From: Ephemerocybe angulata
Lineage: Eukaryota; Basidiomycota; Agaricomycetes; Agaricales; Psathyrellaceae
Length of the DNA stretch: 64,000 nucleotides
Direction of reading: 5' to 3'
Assembly (NCBI GenBank): GCA_013368325.1
Contig: JAACJK010000110.1
Location: 1,364,001 to 1,428,000, forward strand
Shown: positions 33,132-45,329 of the stretch, piece after piece
Numbering within the stretch: the first letter of the stretch is position 1
Layout: every line of letters starts with the position of its first letter
Notes under the pieces: model-generated
Database searches by the model: none
What the model saw: only the letters and a program-made list of their open reading frames with translations
What the model was told of the DNA's origin: nothing
Translations under genes and position numbers: made by a program

Positions 33132-34039
33132 TCAGAACAGGGGGAGCGTGAACGCCGAACCTGGATCTGATGCCAAGAGGCCTGCAAGGCCGATGTAGTA
33201 CGCGAGACTACATACGACAAGGAGGAGGGAATTTCCGACGATGCTGAGCCTACAATCCATGTCAGTTTGAAGGCCTCCATATGCAATGAACATTCGACGT
33301 ACGTCTTGATCTGGGTGTACATTCCGCATGAAAGCATGAGAACCGCGAGGGACGCAAAGCTGAGGAGCACAGTGAACATGTGGCTCTTTCCAATGACAGC
33401 GGGGCTGTGAGGTGGACGAGTTAATACGATGCCATATCGAGCTGCGGTGGACTCAAGACGTACAGGTGAAGGAAGATGGTGATAAACCATACGAAGAGGT
33501 ACAACCCGAGAGCTTTGGGGAGCTCTTCGGGTGCATCCTTGTATGCCTCCATCACACCAAATGATGGGATGAGAACCGCAGCGTAGCTGAGCCAAAACGT
33601 TGAGAACGACAAGAAACCTAATAAAGCGAATGTTATTTGACCTGTCCTCGTAGTTCCAAAAAGAAAGACTTACATGTCGCGAAAAGCGTATTGCCCCTTG
33701 CAATCTCCCACATCGCGACCATAAACTGGGCGATGCCACCAGCGAAGACAAGCATGCCGACCAACACGTTCGATACATGGACGCCACCTGCACCGAGGTT
33801 GTACAGAGCCATCAACAGCATCGTTCCCGCAAAGGCGAACATCCCACTAAATGGAGAGAATACGTCAACTATAACCCATAACGGCGGAGAACCATGACGT
33901 ACGCAGGTGTTGGGTTGCCGAACGTTGAGGTAAGGGGGAGAGGAGGTCCCGCAGGCGCGGAGACCGCATCCTGATTTGGGAGCGCTCCAGCATACTCAAT
34001 CTTAGAGTCGAGGCTGTTTCCGTTGGGTTTTGGGCTCAT
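33132..34039 (-). CDS. AceTr family (GPR1/FUN34/YaaH) transporter
   Basis: Plasma-membrane acetate/ammonium-type transporter family. Exons as read: 34039-33903, 33846-33674, 33617-33464, 33404-33303, 33249-33132, giving 227 aa. The family motif NPTPAG lies at residues 42-47 just before the first membrane segment (GMFAFAGTMLLMALYNLGA). Further hydrophobic segments follow: NVLVGMLVFAGGIAQFMVAMWE with GNT, FWLSYAAVLIPSFG with EAY, ALGLYLFVWFITIFL, a MFTVLLSFASLAVL segment and a last SLLLVVCSLAYYIG. Six segments in total are as expected. All five exons keep frame with GTACGT/GTAAGT donors. ATG 34039 was chosen; an in-frame ATG at 34228 would add 63 residues. The exact substrate cannot be read from the sequence. 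Confidence 0.88.
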
Positions 34040-35970
34040 CGCGGGAGATAGCTTCGGAGGTCTGGATTGGTAGAAGGGATAATGCAGGGAGGAGCGTCCT
34101 GACGACCCATTGCCAGAATGTGGGGTATTTAAACCTTGGAGACCTACCCGCGAATACTGAACGACATATACCCGAGGTTCGTGAATTATGATATCAGCTA
34201 GGGTTGCATCCAAGCTACCACTAATCATCTTCGCTCACCTTGTGATTGCATCCGAGGTTTCTTCGTACACCGAATTCGCGGAAGAGAACCTGACTCGCTG
34301 GCTATACTTAAAATTTTGTTGTCGCTAAAGGAAGATATGCTCAGGACGAAGAATTCGTAGCGTTTCATGCATGTGGCATCTGGGGAATCGAAGCTCAGAA
34401 AGGAAGTTCGAGCGATGAAAAGAGAAGACTCCAAGAGGCAGCCTCATTGGCTGGAAAAGTGATCACGGGGGTTATGCTCGTCCCATTTGCTTGAGCCAAC
34501 TGCGGCTTCCTGGTTTCCACCATCTTAAGAGACCTCCTACACGACTGTCAAGATTGCTCGTGGTTCACAGTCTACAGTTAGCTGCCAGTGGCTACCATGT
34601 TGATTCAACCCCACGCTGATCGCTCGTACTCTCACATACCTTGTACTCTATATAGACACCTATACTTCTGATCTTCCTCGGAACCACGACGTCCAGGTTC
34701 CCACTTCTCGTCGCATGGCTTGACATGGAGAAGTGCAGCATAATAGTATTCGTGTGTGAGACTATAGCAGGTACGCAGGAAGAAACAGGCCAATACTTAC
34801 AGGATTGCACTCCCCCGTCTGAAGGACTTTAGAGCCACATCGCGCACCAACACGCACAGCTTCCTTCGCGTGAGATGACCATATCCTTAGGCCTTTTCAC
34901 TTTCTCACAACAACGCTAGTCCTCCAATCTTCGACTTCTACGACGCACTCCCCACTCTCCACAATCAGTATTAGAGTTCTAGGGGGTAGGAGGAGGTCAT
35001 CATGACGAACCGCGGGGCCTAAAGAACGCTCAAAAAGAAGAGTTAAGGGTAAACTGTTAGTCCGACTGCCCCACTTCACCTTGAACAGTCTTCAATTGGA
35101 GGCCTTCCGCAGTCCTGCCCGCCTCGAGGTCGCACTATTTCCCCTTCCATGTTGTCGGGCGATCAATCCCCTGTTGACTGTATTGAGTGCCACGAGCGAA
35201 ATGTCGCAGGGCTGAGCCTAAGTGGCGAGAATATACCTTGACGGGTCCGACTATTCAGTTAATTTTTGCGGGCTTTATGCGAGGATGTTCAGTGGCTTGG
35301 CGTTCGTACAGTTGGAGAGGACGCAGAGGCGCCTCGGCGGACGGGGGTGGGACGAATGGACACTGCCTTGGTTCAAGGTAGCTGCTGCTCCTTCACGCTC
35401 CTGATGCCCTGATGCACTGGTGCGGGGAAGAAGTTGGATCTGCCCGACTCCCAGCTTCCACGTTTTGAAAATAAGCCCCATTCCCCTGGATCGATGTGAC
35501 TTTGCTGTCCCATTCGTCCACTTGCCACCTCCGTTCGGCCAGACGTCACTTTGACGAGCTATTGTGCCCATGATAAGGACAAGACGGCCTATACAGGTCT
35601 GAATCTTCACAGCAGAACGGTTAAGACGTATACCCAAGGATTAGACGCTGGCTCGATGAGAAAGTGTGGACATATGTGGTCGAGTTGTCCCTCGAGGCGT
35701 GCCCTTCTCCCCGTATCTCGAAGTCGATCAGTGCGGTCTAGAGATTAGGACAAGGCGAGCTATACCGGTGCTTTTCTTCACATGTATCTGGTTCGATCTT
35801 ATTCAGGCCCATCTCCTCCTCGTTTGGGGAAGGAGGGATTAAAGTCAATTACACGTGCGTGATGCTCGCAGAAGCCCTGCCGCCGCGTAAATACCAAGTC
35901 TTAAACGAAGTGCTGAATGTGGTGGTAAATAGAACGGGCTAATGACATAAATGTGTATAATGGCTTCCAA
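34040..35970. other. Intergenic, no supported gene
   Basis: About 1.9 kb. Several short open frames on both strands (longest near 35,275-35,637) lack motifs, introns or paralogue support. It should hold the promoter of the AceTr gene at its left end. Confidence 0.35.
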
Positions 35971-36588
35971 TTAGGCTGTCTGCCTCCTCCTGTAACCTGG
36001 TGGTTGATTTCGTTCTGGGGAACTTGCAACTCGCATAACCCTTTCCTCGATATCCTCATCGGTGTTCAGACTGATCACGGACGCTTCGCGATGTAGTGGA
36101 AGGAACTGAGCTGTCTATAGAGTAAGAAAATCAGTAATCATTTCGACTCGGCAACCATACACACAACACACCTGGATCGAATCATACGCAGGTGCAACTG
36201 TCAAGAAAACAGCAAAGACCACCAGTATCAAAAGCGACGGCAGCACGGCTGCGAAGAGAAAGCACGCCACGAGCATGACGATTGCTGGGTATGCTGTGGA
36301 GAAGGAGCCGGCCCCCGAATCCTCGCTGCTCCGAGTCGTGGTGGTCGTTGGCGCTGAACCACTTCCCGCGCTCTCTCGTCCTGGGCCCCTAGGTTTTCTC
36401 AGTCTAGAAGGCGACCTCTTAGGAGGAGGCCCTGCCTCGAGCGGCTCATACGGCCTGCTGGGTGGATGTGGTTGACGCCTGCGATGCGGTAGAGTTGGAA
36501 AAGAGTCGGTGACACCTGATGATGCTATGGTCGTCTGGTCAATCCACCGGGCGATGCGGTCTTGCTTCTGGTCGACGGATGTTGGCAT
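35971..36588 (-). CDS. Pro-rich single-anchor membrane protein (186 aa)
   Basis: Not recognised as a family. Exons 36588-36172 and 36114-35971, with a 57-nt GT-AG intron. An N-terminal helix-like stretch (SVDQKQDRIARWIDQTT) is followed by a Pro/Arg/Ser-rich disordered region and a Thr run. A long hydrophobic stretch follows at about residues 101-133 (AIVMLVACFLFAAVLPSLLILVV...), long enough for one or a hairpin of two membrane passes. The C-terminus has ENRVMRVASS-like charged residues. No signal peptide is seen, so the N-terminus probably faces the cytosol. Confidence 0.6.
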
Positions 36589-39318
36589 TGGGGTAGATGT
36601 CAGGAGGGATCGATACAGCGTACTGCGACGACTCTCGAGTTTTCATAAGTGCTGCGCTAAATCGCACAGCACGCGACGCGCATGTAGCAAAGCCCACTAG
36701 GTTTCCGGCAAAGCACGAGACAACAAGTAGGAGACGACCGAGAGAGCGAAGCACCGTAGACCTGGTTCGACATAACTTGATAGAGACCGGCACGCAGTCT
36801 GAAGCGCGGAGTGTGTGGGGTAGATGACTGCACGAGGATATAATGAAATTAAACATGTGCAACAACAGGTGAAGGAAACGTGTCGAGGAAGTGTCCCTCC
36901 AAACACTACGAATCAAGAGCGACACCAAGGGCCGCTGTTGAAGGTAAGAGTGAGCGGAGAGGTCGATGGACGTTCATCTCTCATCGCTCCGTTACTCGAA
37001 CATTCGTATATGGCGAATGCAGAGTGCAGCCCTGAAGACTGCATCGATGATGGAGGTCAAGAAGAAAATTGTTCGGTTCTTATATTTGCCATTCAATGTC
37101 CGCCGGCATCCTCCGAGAACTCCGACATATGCCGTTTCGGCGAATATTTCCGCTCCACGACAGGTGCGAGCCTCATGATGAAGGACTCAAGATCTTCAAC
37201 TTGCTTCCACCCGATTGGAGGATATGTTCCGTTGGGGCGGCCACTATCTCGCTACGTGTATTCTTCCGAGATCTCCTCTCGCCCAAATCGAGGATACTAC
37301 GAGGTCCATTTAACGAGGAGTTCGATGCCTAGTTACGGGCGCTTGCGAACAATATGATAGTGCAAGACTTCCGGAATACATTACATCTCCGGACTTCGTA
37401 ATATCAAGTTGGTATATCCAGTTTACGCGCAGTGCGTATGCAGTTCCGAGTCCCCGGACCTTTACTTCTATCTACCTCTCTAATGTAATCATCTTTGAAC
37501 CTGTTTCAAGGACGACCTCGGTTCAGATTATGAATTATAGGTCGGCTGAGGTCTCGTACGCGTGCTTGGTTTCGAAATACATTGCAGTGGTAGAAACTTT
37601 TCGCACTCGAGCACTTCGTCCATCCAACACCGGCATGTAATATACCCCTTGATTCGATCTGGGAATAGACTTGTACCTCGAGGGTCCCGCCAGAGTGGAA
37701 CCCTAGACATTCGGTTTGGGAATCCATTGTCGCTGGTGCGTAATGGGTATCTCGAGGGGCTCGTTGAAGGAGAAACAATAGGTTGTACCCGAAATTTGGT
37801 TTCGGAATACATTGTGGCTCGGATGCGAGTGCGCGCATTTAGCACAAGATGCTCAGCGCTCAGCGCTCGAGTCTAAGCACAACATATGAGGAGCACGAGT
37901 ATATTAATATTACCTATCCTAGATACATGAAGTCTATTCTATTGGAAAAAGGTGGCCATTCGGCGGCGTGTGTGCGAGTACAGGCACTCAGAAACACCAT
38001 ACGGCCATTCCACAACTGGGCGACATTCGCGCGTATGGTCGACTACGTGCGTGAAGGCCGTCGTCCCGGATGAATGGGGAAGCGGGTATGCGAATTCAGG
38101 ACCTGTATTTCCATTTAACGTACTGGGCTACTGGCATCGGTGATGGGCACTTAAGGTTAATTGAGGGTATTAGCTCCGGATGGACTTGTAATGTTAATCA
38201 TGCAAGGTGTATATGTATGGTCCGTGGGGATGAGGCATTCCTTTGCATGAGGGCTGGAAAGAGGGGGGCAAGTGCGGTTTATGTTGGCTTCACGTCCGCG
38301 GTCCGCCGAGACTACGAGTATGGCAGTATCATGGGGAAAGAGTACGTGTGGTGCAAAAGCAATAACTCCGGATTGCCAATGTGACCTTCGCCGACTATGC
38401 AGCGTAAGTAGTTGAGTTCCGTATGTCGATGCTCGAGTTAAGCGCCCATGGCATCAAGTAGTCGTGCCGGTCCTCCATCAACGGCAATCGTCCTGGAAAC
38501 GCCAAGGTCGCCTGGGCCCTGTCATGGGGGACTCGGGTCCAGTCAAGTTCTGTCCAACTTTGGATGCGCTCCTCTCCTCCTGCTTCCATGTTCTATCCCG
38601 TGCTTAGCGCCCAACAGATAGTTGCATTCGCGATCCGTGAAGCGGTGCAGTCATTTACGCACTTTCCGTGGTACAGGGTAGACTCATCTGTGGTGCGGAT
38701 ATCCAAGACGAACAGCTAGACACTTGCTATGGGCTTAGGGTGGATCAGCTTGTCGACCGCACCTGGACCGCACCGACGTTGACTGTTGACTGGTATGGGA
38801 TTGCGCACTTCGCACTTCCATCTGCCTTGTTGATTGCTTTCTCAAGACTGGTGGGAGTCTCCGGCGTCGAGAACTCGAGACTCTGATAGTTGGCGTCCAG
38901 TCACAGCTCCAGAAACATGTTTCGCCGTCCTCGACCTTGAAGTTCACGATCGCCCTCCGGTTGGAACAGGTGCGGTGAGTGTGGTGTTATGGCATATCCC
39001 AACAGAGACGATGATCTCCCCTTGTGCGGCTCATATGTTTTAAGAACGCGGTGCGTCTCTGTCGGAAATCTACAGGGGTTCGAAGTACATCCGCAGTGCC
39101 CGCGCCGCAAATTGCTAATATATATGATTAACTCGTTGCTTCAGCCTCACCTCCCCCGCTACTCCCATACACTCGGGCTGCATTTCATCTAACTATAATT
39201 GTTCTCCTTTATAGTGGGACTTTCGTTTGCCACAGACGAGCAATCCCCCCCGATTCACTCGCTCATTCGCCGCTGCGACGACGAATACCTCTCGGCGTAT
39301 CACCCCAGCGTCGACACG
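36589..39318. other. Intergenic, no supported gene
   Basis: About 2.7 kb. Open frames at 36,824-37,357 and 37,069-37,332 overlap in different frames and neither has support. Two short similar strings (GGTTTCGAAATACATTG near 37,569 and GGTTTCGGAATACATTG near 37,799) form a weak direct repeat. A pyrimidine-rich stretch ending CTTTATAG at about 39,219 could be the acceptor of a 5' UTR intron for the next gene. Confidence 0.35.
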
Positions 39319-41501
39319 ATGGCTACTCTTCAGTCGCACCTCCGACCACACCGTTCGAGCCGGGTCAGGTCTTCATCTATGTACGATCCACCACCGCCAT
39401 CCGAGCCCATTGGTGCACCAACAGGTCCTGCGCCTCGAGGTCCACTTCAACTTCACAGGCCGTACGGAAAGGTCAAGGTGCGACAAGGGGTATGGAAGTC
39501 TGACTCCCCACATCACCCCTACATGATCGAAGGACCTTCAGTGTCGACAACCAACGTTGACAGGCGTGGCCCTACGGTGTTCAAGGCGTCTAACAGCGAC
39601 GAGATGTTGAGGACACCGACGTTGAGGAAGAAGGTGGTGGGGCCAACTGGGCCACGCCTTCCCCATGTTCCGAGACCCGCCCCTCTACCACCCTCTGACC
39701 TCTCTCATGGAGAGGACCCCTCGATATCATTTACCCGCCCTCAGCACAGGAGTGAGAGTGATCCCTCGCTTCGGAGCAGCGGGTCGAACCCAGCGGTCGA
39801 GCGCATCCTCGCGCAACCAACACTCCTCAAGAGAGCCCCTCGACAGCGCCCTCGAGCAAATACGATGGACTCTGCCATCGGAGGTCCTCCGTATCGTCAT
39901 GGTAAGCTCGAACAGTGTTCCATCCAACATATCAACCTTACTGATTGTGCCGCATAGCCACGACGACGGACGCAAAGGTCGTACCCGTTCGTCCCTTCCC
40001 CGACCTATCGTCAAACCTCCCACCAGTTGGCGAATCTCGAGGTCCGGTAGCTCATACCAATCGCCCTCCACGCCTCTATCACACCACCACCACGTCCGTG
40101 TCCTCCTCTAGTTCAGAGTATTCATCAGATAATCTCTCTATACCACCCTTTTACTCCAACCCCAGGGCCACAAAGTCGGACAAAACGGTGGACACCCTGA
40201 GAACGTTGGACACGATGGCGGGGGCGATACGAGGGCTTGGACCTGTGCACACCCCTACGATTGAGCAGCTGTCAAAGCGGAAGTCAAAGCGAAGGCGGCC
40301 CAAGGTCAGGGGTGGAGATACCAAGGCGGCGGATGGCGGAGTTAGCGTGAAGGAGACGAGCCTGAATGAGTCCAGATTCGTGTCTCAGGAGAGGGCAAGA
40401 GAGATCGTCACTCCCTCGCCGCTTGCACTGTCGCCAAATCCTGTCGGTCTACCCCCCGTTGCTTCTAAGAGATCGAGCATCGTGGACACGCCCAAGGTAC
40501 CCTTCCCAAAGCCACTTTCAACCCAAGATCTGGCTGCCGCGAAGACGTACACAGACATACCCCGCACGCGAGTCGATTCCAAGCCTCGCCAGAAGGCACC
40601 GTCTACTGTGGCAAGGAAAATCCCCCGCATCCCACCCCCACCACTCACTCTAGCGCCTCCAACCACACGAAATCGCAAGGTCGTGCGCCAGTCCCGCGCT
40701 TCATCCTTGACGGTCCCTCTCTCCCCCGCGCTTTCGACCGTCTCCACCATCGCAGCCATCATCGCCAAACCAAAGAAGCCTTCCGAGAAGGAGCTCCGCC
40801 GGCGTCGATTCCTGAAACTCACTCGTACCCTGGGCGAAGACATCCCACCCGAGCTTCTCGTCAACAACCTCTCAGGGGCGCAGATCCGCGACTCTGTCGT
40901 CGTCAATTTCTCCGAGTCAAACTCGAAGGCGAACCGACGCAGCATCTCGTTCTCCGTCGACGAGAACGGGCCCCGCCTCAACACCCAATTCCCCCTGTCG
41001 ACCACTTTCGAAGTCTCCGACTCTCCGAACGTCCTGCGGAAGCTTCCCAGCATCCGAAGGAGAGACCCAGCTCTTACGCGAGGACCTTCAGCGCCCGCTC
41101 TATCTTCCCCGATCACCCCAACGGACCACCCTTCTCCCTCCGCTCCATACTTCGAGGACCACCCCTTCCGCATCGTGATCGAAGACACCGGCGGCCCCGT
41201 ATCCCCGACTACTCGCACGCAGGCACCTCGGGACTCCGTCTACTCCATCCGGGACGACATACCCTGGATGCGCGCCTCCCTCGCGCTCCCGATCAGCTTC
41301 GACACGCCGTTCATCGAATATGCGGGAGTCGCGAACGTGATGAGGGACGAGAAGGGCGCGTTGATTAGGGGTGTAAGTCCGGGGTTGCTGGATGTGGGCG
41401 ACCCGAGGGGCGTGTATCGGAGAGAGAAGAGGCAAGGTTGGAGTGGCGAGTGGAATCAGCCTCACATCCAAGATGTTATCGAGAAGCTTAGGCAACTTTA
41501 G
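39319..41501 (+). CDS. Disordered Ser/Pro-rich protein (708 aa)
   Basis: Exons 39319-39901 and 39958-41501, joined across a 56-nt GTAAGC...TAG intron in frame. It starts MATLQSHLRPHRSS. Most of the sequence is low-complexity Ser/Pro/Arg. Basic KRKSKRRRPK at about 40,275 could be a nuclear signal. One more ordered motif, LRRRRFLKLTRTLGEDIPPELL, lies near 40,795-40,858. From memory similar KLTRTLGE..PPEL motifs recur in uncharacterised basidiomycete proteins; I cannot verify that here. The C-terminus (NQPHIQDVIEKLRQL) looks like a helix. The role is unknown; it may be a scaffold or regulator. The start could lie further upstream if a 5' exon exists. Confidence 0.75.
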
Positions 41502-43559
41502 CCATGAGCTTCACGTGGGTGTTGACCCGATCTTCGGTTTCATTACCTGCACTGGTGTACCACCTTAAGCGAGGTAGTACACGATCAGCGTGAGTGATGC
41601 CTCAATCGTAAGGATGTAAGCGCTTACTGTATGTGTCTTGACTATCATATTCTTCGCAAGCGCCTGTGAATAAGCATCGACCTTCTCGTTAAACAGACCT
41701 CGTGGTGTCCTCGATTTGGGTGAAAAAGATCTCGAAAGAATAGACGAAGCGGAATATTAGCTGCACCGTACAGAGGAGATCCATCAGTGAGGCGGCAAGT
41801 TGAAGATCTTGAGTCCTTCATCATGAAGGTGCAGAGGAAGAGGCGCGTGCCTGTCGTGACACGGAAATGTATCGGAGTACTCGGAGGATGCCGGCGGGTG
41901 TGACTTCGGCGCCGAGATTCTCACGGGTGCTTGGACAATGGACGCCCCCCTCCCGGTCTCTCCAGCCGTGCTTCGTGCACTCTGCCCCTGCGATGACGCA
42001 CTTCTATCCTATCGCACGCCCAATTCCGCCTCTTTTCCTCTCCTTCCACCGCTCAGACCCCCGAGGCCTCCGCGCGATCTCCAGTCGTTTTGGCCCCCAT
42101 CCCAGATCGTCCTTTCCCCCACGTTCGCTCAGCTCGATGGCTGGTTCTGCGATCCCAATCCCTTTCTCCCCGTCCATCTCCCTTCATTCTATCAAGCCAA
42201 GGCATACAGCACCGAGCTTTTACGCAGGGAACGAGCACGAACAAACCTACGTGGGTGCTTCAGTTCAATTCTCTGGCCTCACGGGGCGAAGAAGGGACTG
42301 GACTCTGCGCGCCGACTTCGAGACGGGCTGCTTCTCACGGCCGATTAGGGGTAGAGCGTGAACGATTCCTGGGAGGGCTGGGAGAATTAGGTGAGTAGTA
42401 CTTGACCCACTTTTCGGAGATTGACCGTTACTCCAGGTTAACACGGACTTGAATTTGTGCATCTGTACTCGCCGATGTTGCCACACACCCAAACGAAGAT
42501 GCTCACGCCGGATGTGCCGGATGGATGGTCTCGGTGAGTCGCACTTCAGTCGATTTTAAAGCAAGATCTTCGCAGAGGATATGTCGTAACGAGATGGATT
42601 GGTGGGCACGGGGGGTTGACGGTACTCGGGGAATAATTGACTCGAAGCGCGAATGCTGACCGTCCATGCGCTCATGCAGACGAATGCGGACTGCGCAGCT
42701 CGCGTTCGGCGACTTGGACGCTTCGACTGCCTTCCGGGGTAGGGCTTTTAGCGAAAGAACATAATCAGAAGGGACTTCGACGAGCACTTTACAATGGAAA
42801 TTTAGATGTCAAGTAGTGCATTGCGAGAGTCAACTCGAAAGGGACGGAGTTTGATAAGAATGTGTAGAATTAAATAAATAGGGAAGGTCAAGTGTCCCAC
42901 TTGATGAGAATAAGACGATGGGACGTGGGTAGAAGCAGGGTCCATTATGGCACGAGAAGCGTACAAGGTTGGATTGGTCCCAATAGAACCTCGGACATCG
43001 TAGAATGCATTTGAAGCAAGGCTTTTACCGGTGAGCAATGGCGGGCAGAACAAACCGACACGGGAGTGAACTATGAGTATAGCAGTGAAGAAGCTTTTGA
43101 TCAGCGATTCGAATTTCTTGGAAGTGTTATGGGCTGATGAGCGGGCTCACTTGACCGCAGTCGACTTCCCATTACTGGCGCCTCTATTAGTCGTAGTGAT
43201 GTGTGTAATAGTAGATGCCACCACAGCCTGCTTATCCTGGAGTTCATTTGGAATTAAATACTTGTGGCAAGCATCAGGTAAGTTTGACCCGTCAGTACTC
43301 AAGCATGCATGACCCTGGGGTCCTCAAACCATGCCCAGGCTAATACTGGAGGAATCACGATAAAAGAAGGTCTCGGAGAAGTACAGAAGCTGAAGAACCG
43401 CTCAAGGTGGGATGCGGATGCTAACCGAGTCTATGAAGAATGGGGGTATACGTACTCCATATTCCGGGGTTTAGGCATTTCAACTATGGCTCCACCAGAC
43501 ATGGTTTAAATACTGGGGCCAACCCGCCTCCTGCTTTCCCTAGCCTCAACAAGACTACT
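41502..43559. other. Intergenic, no supported gene
   Basis: About 2.1 kb. A plus-strand open frame at 41,867-42,361 and a small one at 43,073-43,312 begin with ATG. They have no motif and no intron evidence, and they sit in GC- or pyrimidine-biased sequence where chance frames are common. Confidence 0.3.
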
Positions 43560-44156
43560 ATGCTCTACAAAACCATCGCTCTCGCTCTCCTCTCCGTCAT
43601 CGCGGCCTCAGTGCAGCTCATCAGCGCTGCGCCGGCCCAGGATAGGAAGGTGTACCAGTTTGTCGAGTGCACGTTCACAGTGCAGGAGATTGGCGACGAG
43701 CCGTATACCTTCCCCAATTTTCCCAATATGAAGATAGAAGAGTGGGTGTCCTCTGGTAGGTCATAACAACCTTCGCTCCAGACTCTTTCCGATCTGAGTT
43801 CACGCAGTCACTGGTCTCGCACTCGCGTCTCGATCACCTGGCCATAGCTCTTTGGTGAGTTATTATTCTAGCCCACGATATGATTACGACTGACACCCGA
43901 TGTTATATGCCTCGGTAATACCTAGAGCCGCGACACGGCCATAGCAGTTCGCAACGAGGCGGACAGGTCTTGGACTTACAAGGACGCCGAGCTCGGTGGA
44001 GGGCTGTCAGTCGAGGAAACTCAAGCTGTCTTAGAATCTTTACCGGGAACCACCTACTATACACTTGACCATGATTGGTTAATCAGGGAGGTGAAGGATT
44101 GCCAGATCACTCTTAGAGTGGCTGGTCCTCCGGCTAGGGAGACTGTGGTAGAGTAG
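43560..44156 (+). CDS. Small secreted protein, intact paralogue (157 aa)
   Basis: Exons 43560-43755, 43808-43854 (47 nt), 43926-44156. It has a signal peptide of about 24-26 residues (LYKTIALALLSVIAASVQL, then SAAPA). The mature part has motifs TVQEIGDEPY, LESLPGTT and WLIREVKDC. Two cysteines are in the mature part. It is the intact relative of the gene interrupted by the copia element at 14,190-29,992: the middle exon has the same length and the intron phases match. The family is unknown to me. Export makes roles in the cell wall or outside the cell possible. An AT-rich promoter and a pyrimidine tract precede the start. Confidence 0.78.
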
Positions 44157-45329
44157 AGGTCGGTAGATGTCCAGAGCTTTACTTATGCAGTCCCCCAGAT
44201 CTGTTTGATTGGTGTATTGTTCGTCTATATGTACGAAGGGCCTGAGGTTGTGGAAATAGTTGTGCATATACATAAATTGATGTTGAACATCTCGAAAGTC
44301 TCGAATATCTGCGACCTGGGATATCGAATCGAGAAGAAGCTTCAGTTGTCCGACATAGTTCGTCGTCGAACTGTTGTAAGTTTTCTTCGCCTAACTCCTA
44401 TACAACCTGTAGATTTGAAGCGATATAAGGCCATGGGGAGCAGTACAATAGTTTCAATCTGAAGCGAAGTCGCGCCCTACGTTACCACAGCTATCCCGGA
44501 TAATTCGAGTGAAGCATGTTAAACTCGCGCGAATGCGTCTGGGATGGCAAGGGGATAGACCTTCAGGTTCCTTGACCCTCACGTCCCTTTATGCCGTGAG
44601 GGATTGGGGTACCAAGGAAAATCTACATAAGTTGAGGTGACTCAAGAGTTCAAACGAAGAGAGCTCGCGATATCAAGAATTCGTGAATGCTCATAACGCC
44701 AAAGGATAAAAGCCTATGGGGGGGATATGAGCACGTTCTTTTGCAATTGTAACAAATTTGACAATGGCATACCCGTCCACTTTGATCCAAATAGAGAGGG
44801 ATATATTATTGGCGTCCAATCTAATCTCTACCAAGGCCCTGTACATCAAGGCATCTCATTCTTAGGACCAGGGAGCGCTGCGATAATTGGTCAGTGACAG
44901 CTAGTCGCCGGGGCATCCCAATATGCGGCCCATGTTTCATACCAATCAAAATCGTAATCGAAGTTGAGGAAGCGTGCAACGTACTTAGACGCGTTGCTCT
45001 CGCCGTATAAAGACCGCCTGCCTTTGGGTGAATAGTCTAGAAAGAAGGGGGTACCATCAAATATATCAAGCCACAGAGAAATCACGAGGCCCATTGTTCA
45101 CTGCGAGGACATGCTCAGGGGGACCCACGACGATCGGACTGGTATAGTGGGCATTGATAAACTGATTCGAATCCCAAGTAGAGTCAAACATTGCTCAAAG
45201 TAAGGCAACCTACCATTTCCTCTTTAATTTTCAATTCAGTTCGATAAATATTTTGAGGAACACGGTACGAGACAGTCCACTATATAAGAAGCCCCCCAAT
45301 CTCAACTACCATAATCGCGACCCACCGAC
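44157..45329. other. Intergenic, no supported gene
   Basis: About 1.2 kb. Two small ATG frames overlap tail to tail at about 44,891-44,897 (one plus from 44,727, one minus from 45,094). I cannot support either. A TATATAAG at about 45,282 lies about 48 bp before the next start. Confidence 0.35.

Noticed and set aside
36824..37357. Overlapping plus-strand frames of 177 and 87 aa
   Set aside because: Two frames compete over the same DNA, neither shows a domain or paralogue, and both look like chance openings.
38070..38384. 104-aa plus-strand frame
   Set aside because: Has an ATG but no recognisable feature or flanking promoter signal; not enough to call a gene.
41867..42361. 164-aa plus-strand frame with Pro/Ser-rich product
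   Set aside because: Lies in pyrimidine-rich DNA with other long frames on both strands, which is typical of compositional artefacts.
43073..43312. 79-aa hydrophobic frame upstream of the secreted-protein gene
   Set aside because: Single short frame with no relative at the paralogous locus; could be real but unsupported.
44727..45094. Two small tail-to-tail ATG frames (plus 56 aa, minus 67 aa)
   Set aside because: Both are short and overlap at their stops; no motif, no introns, no second copy.
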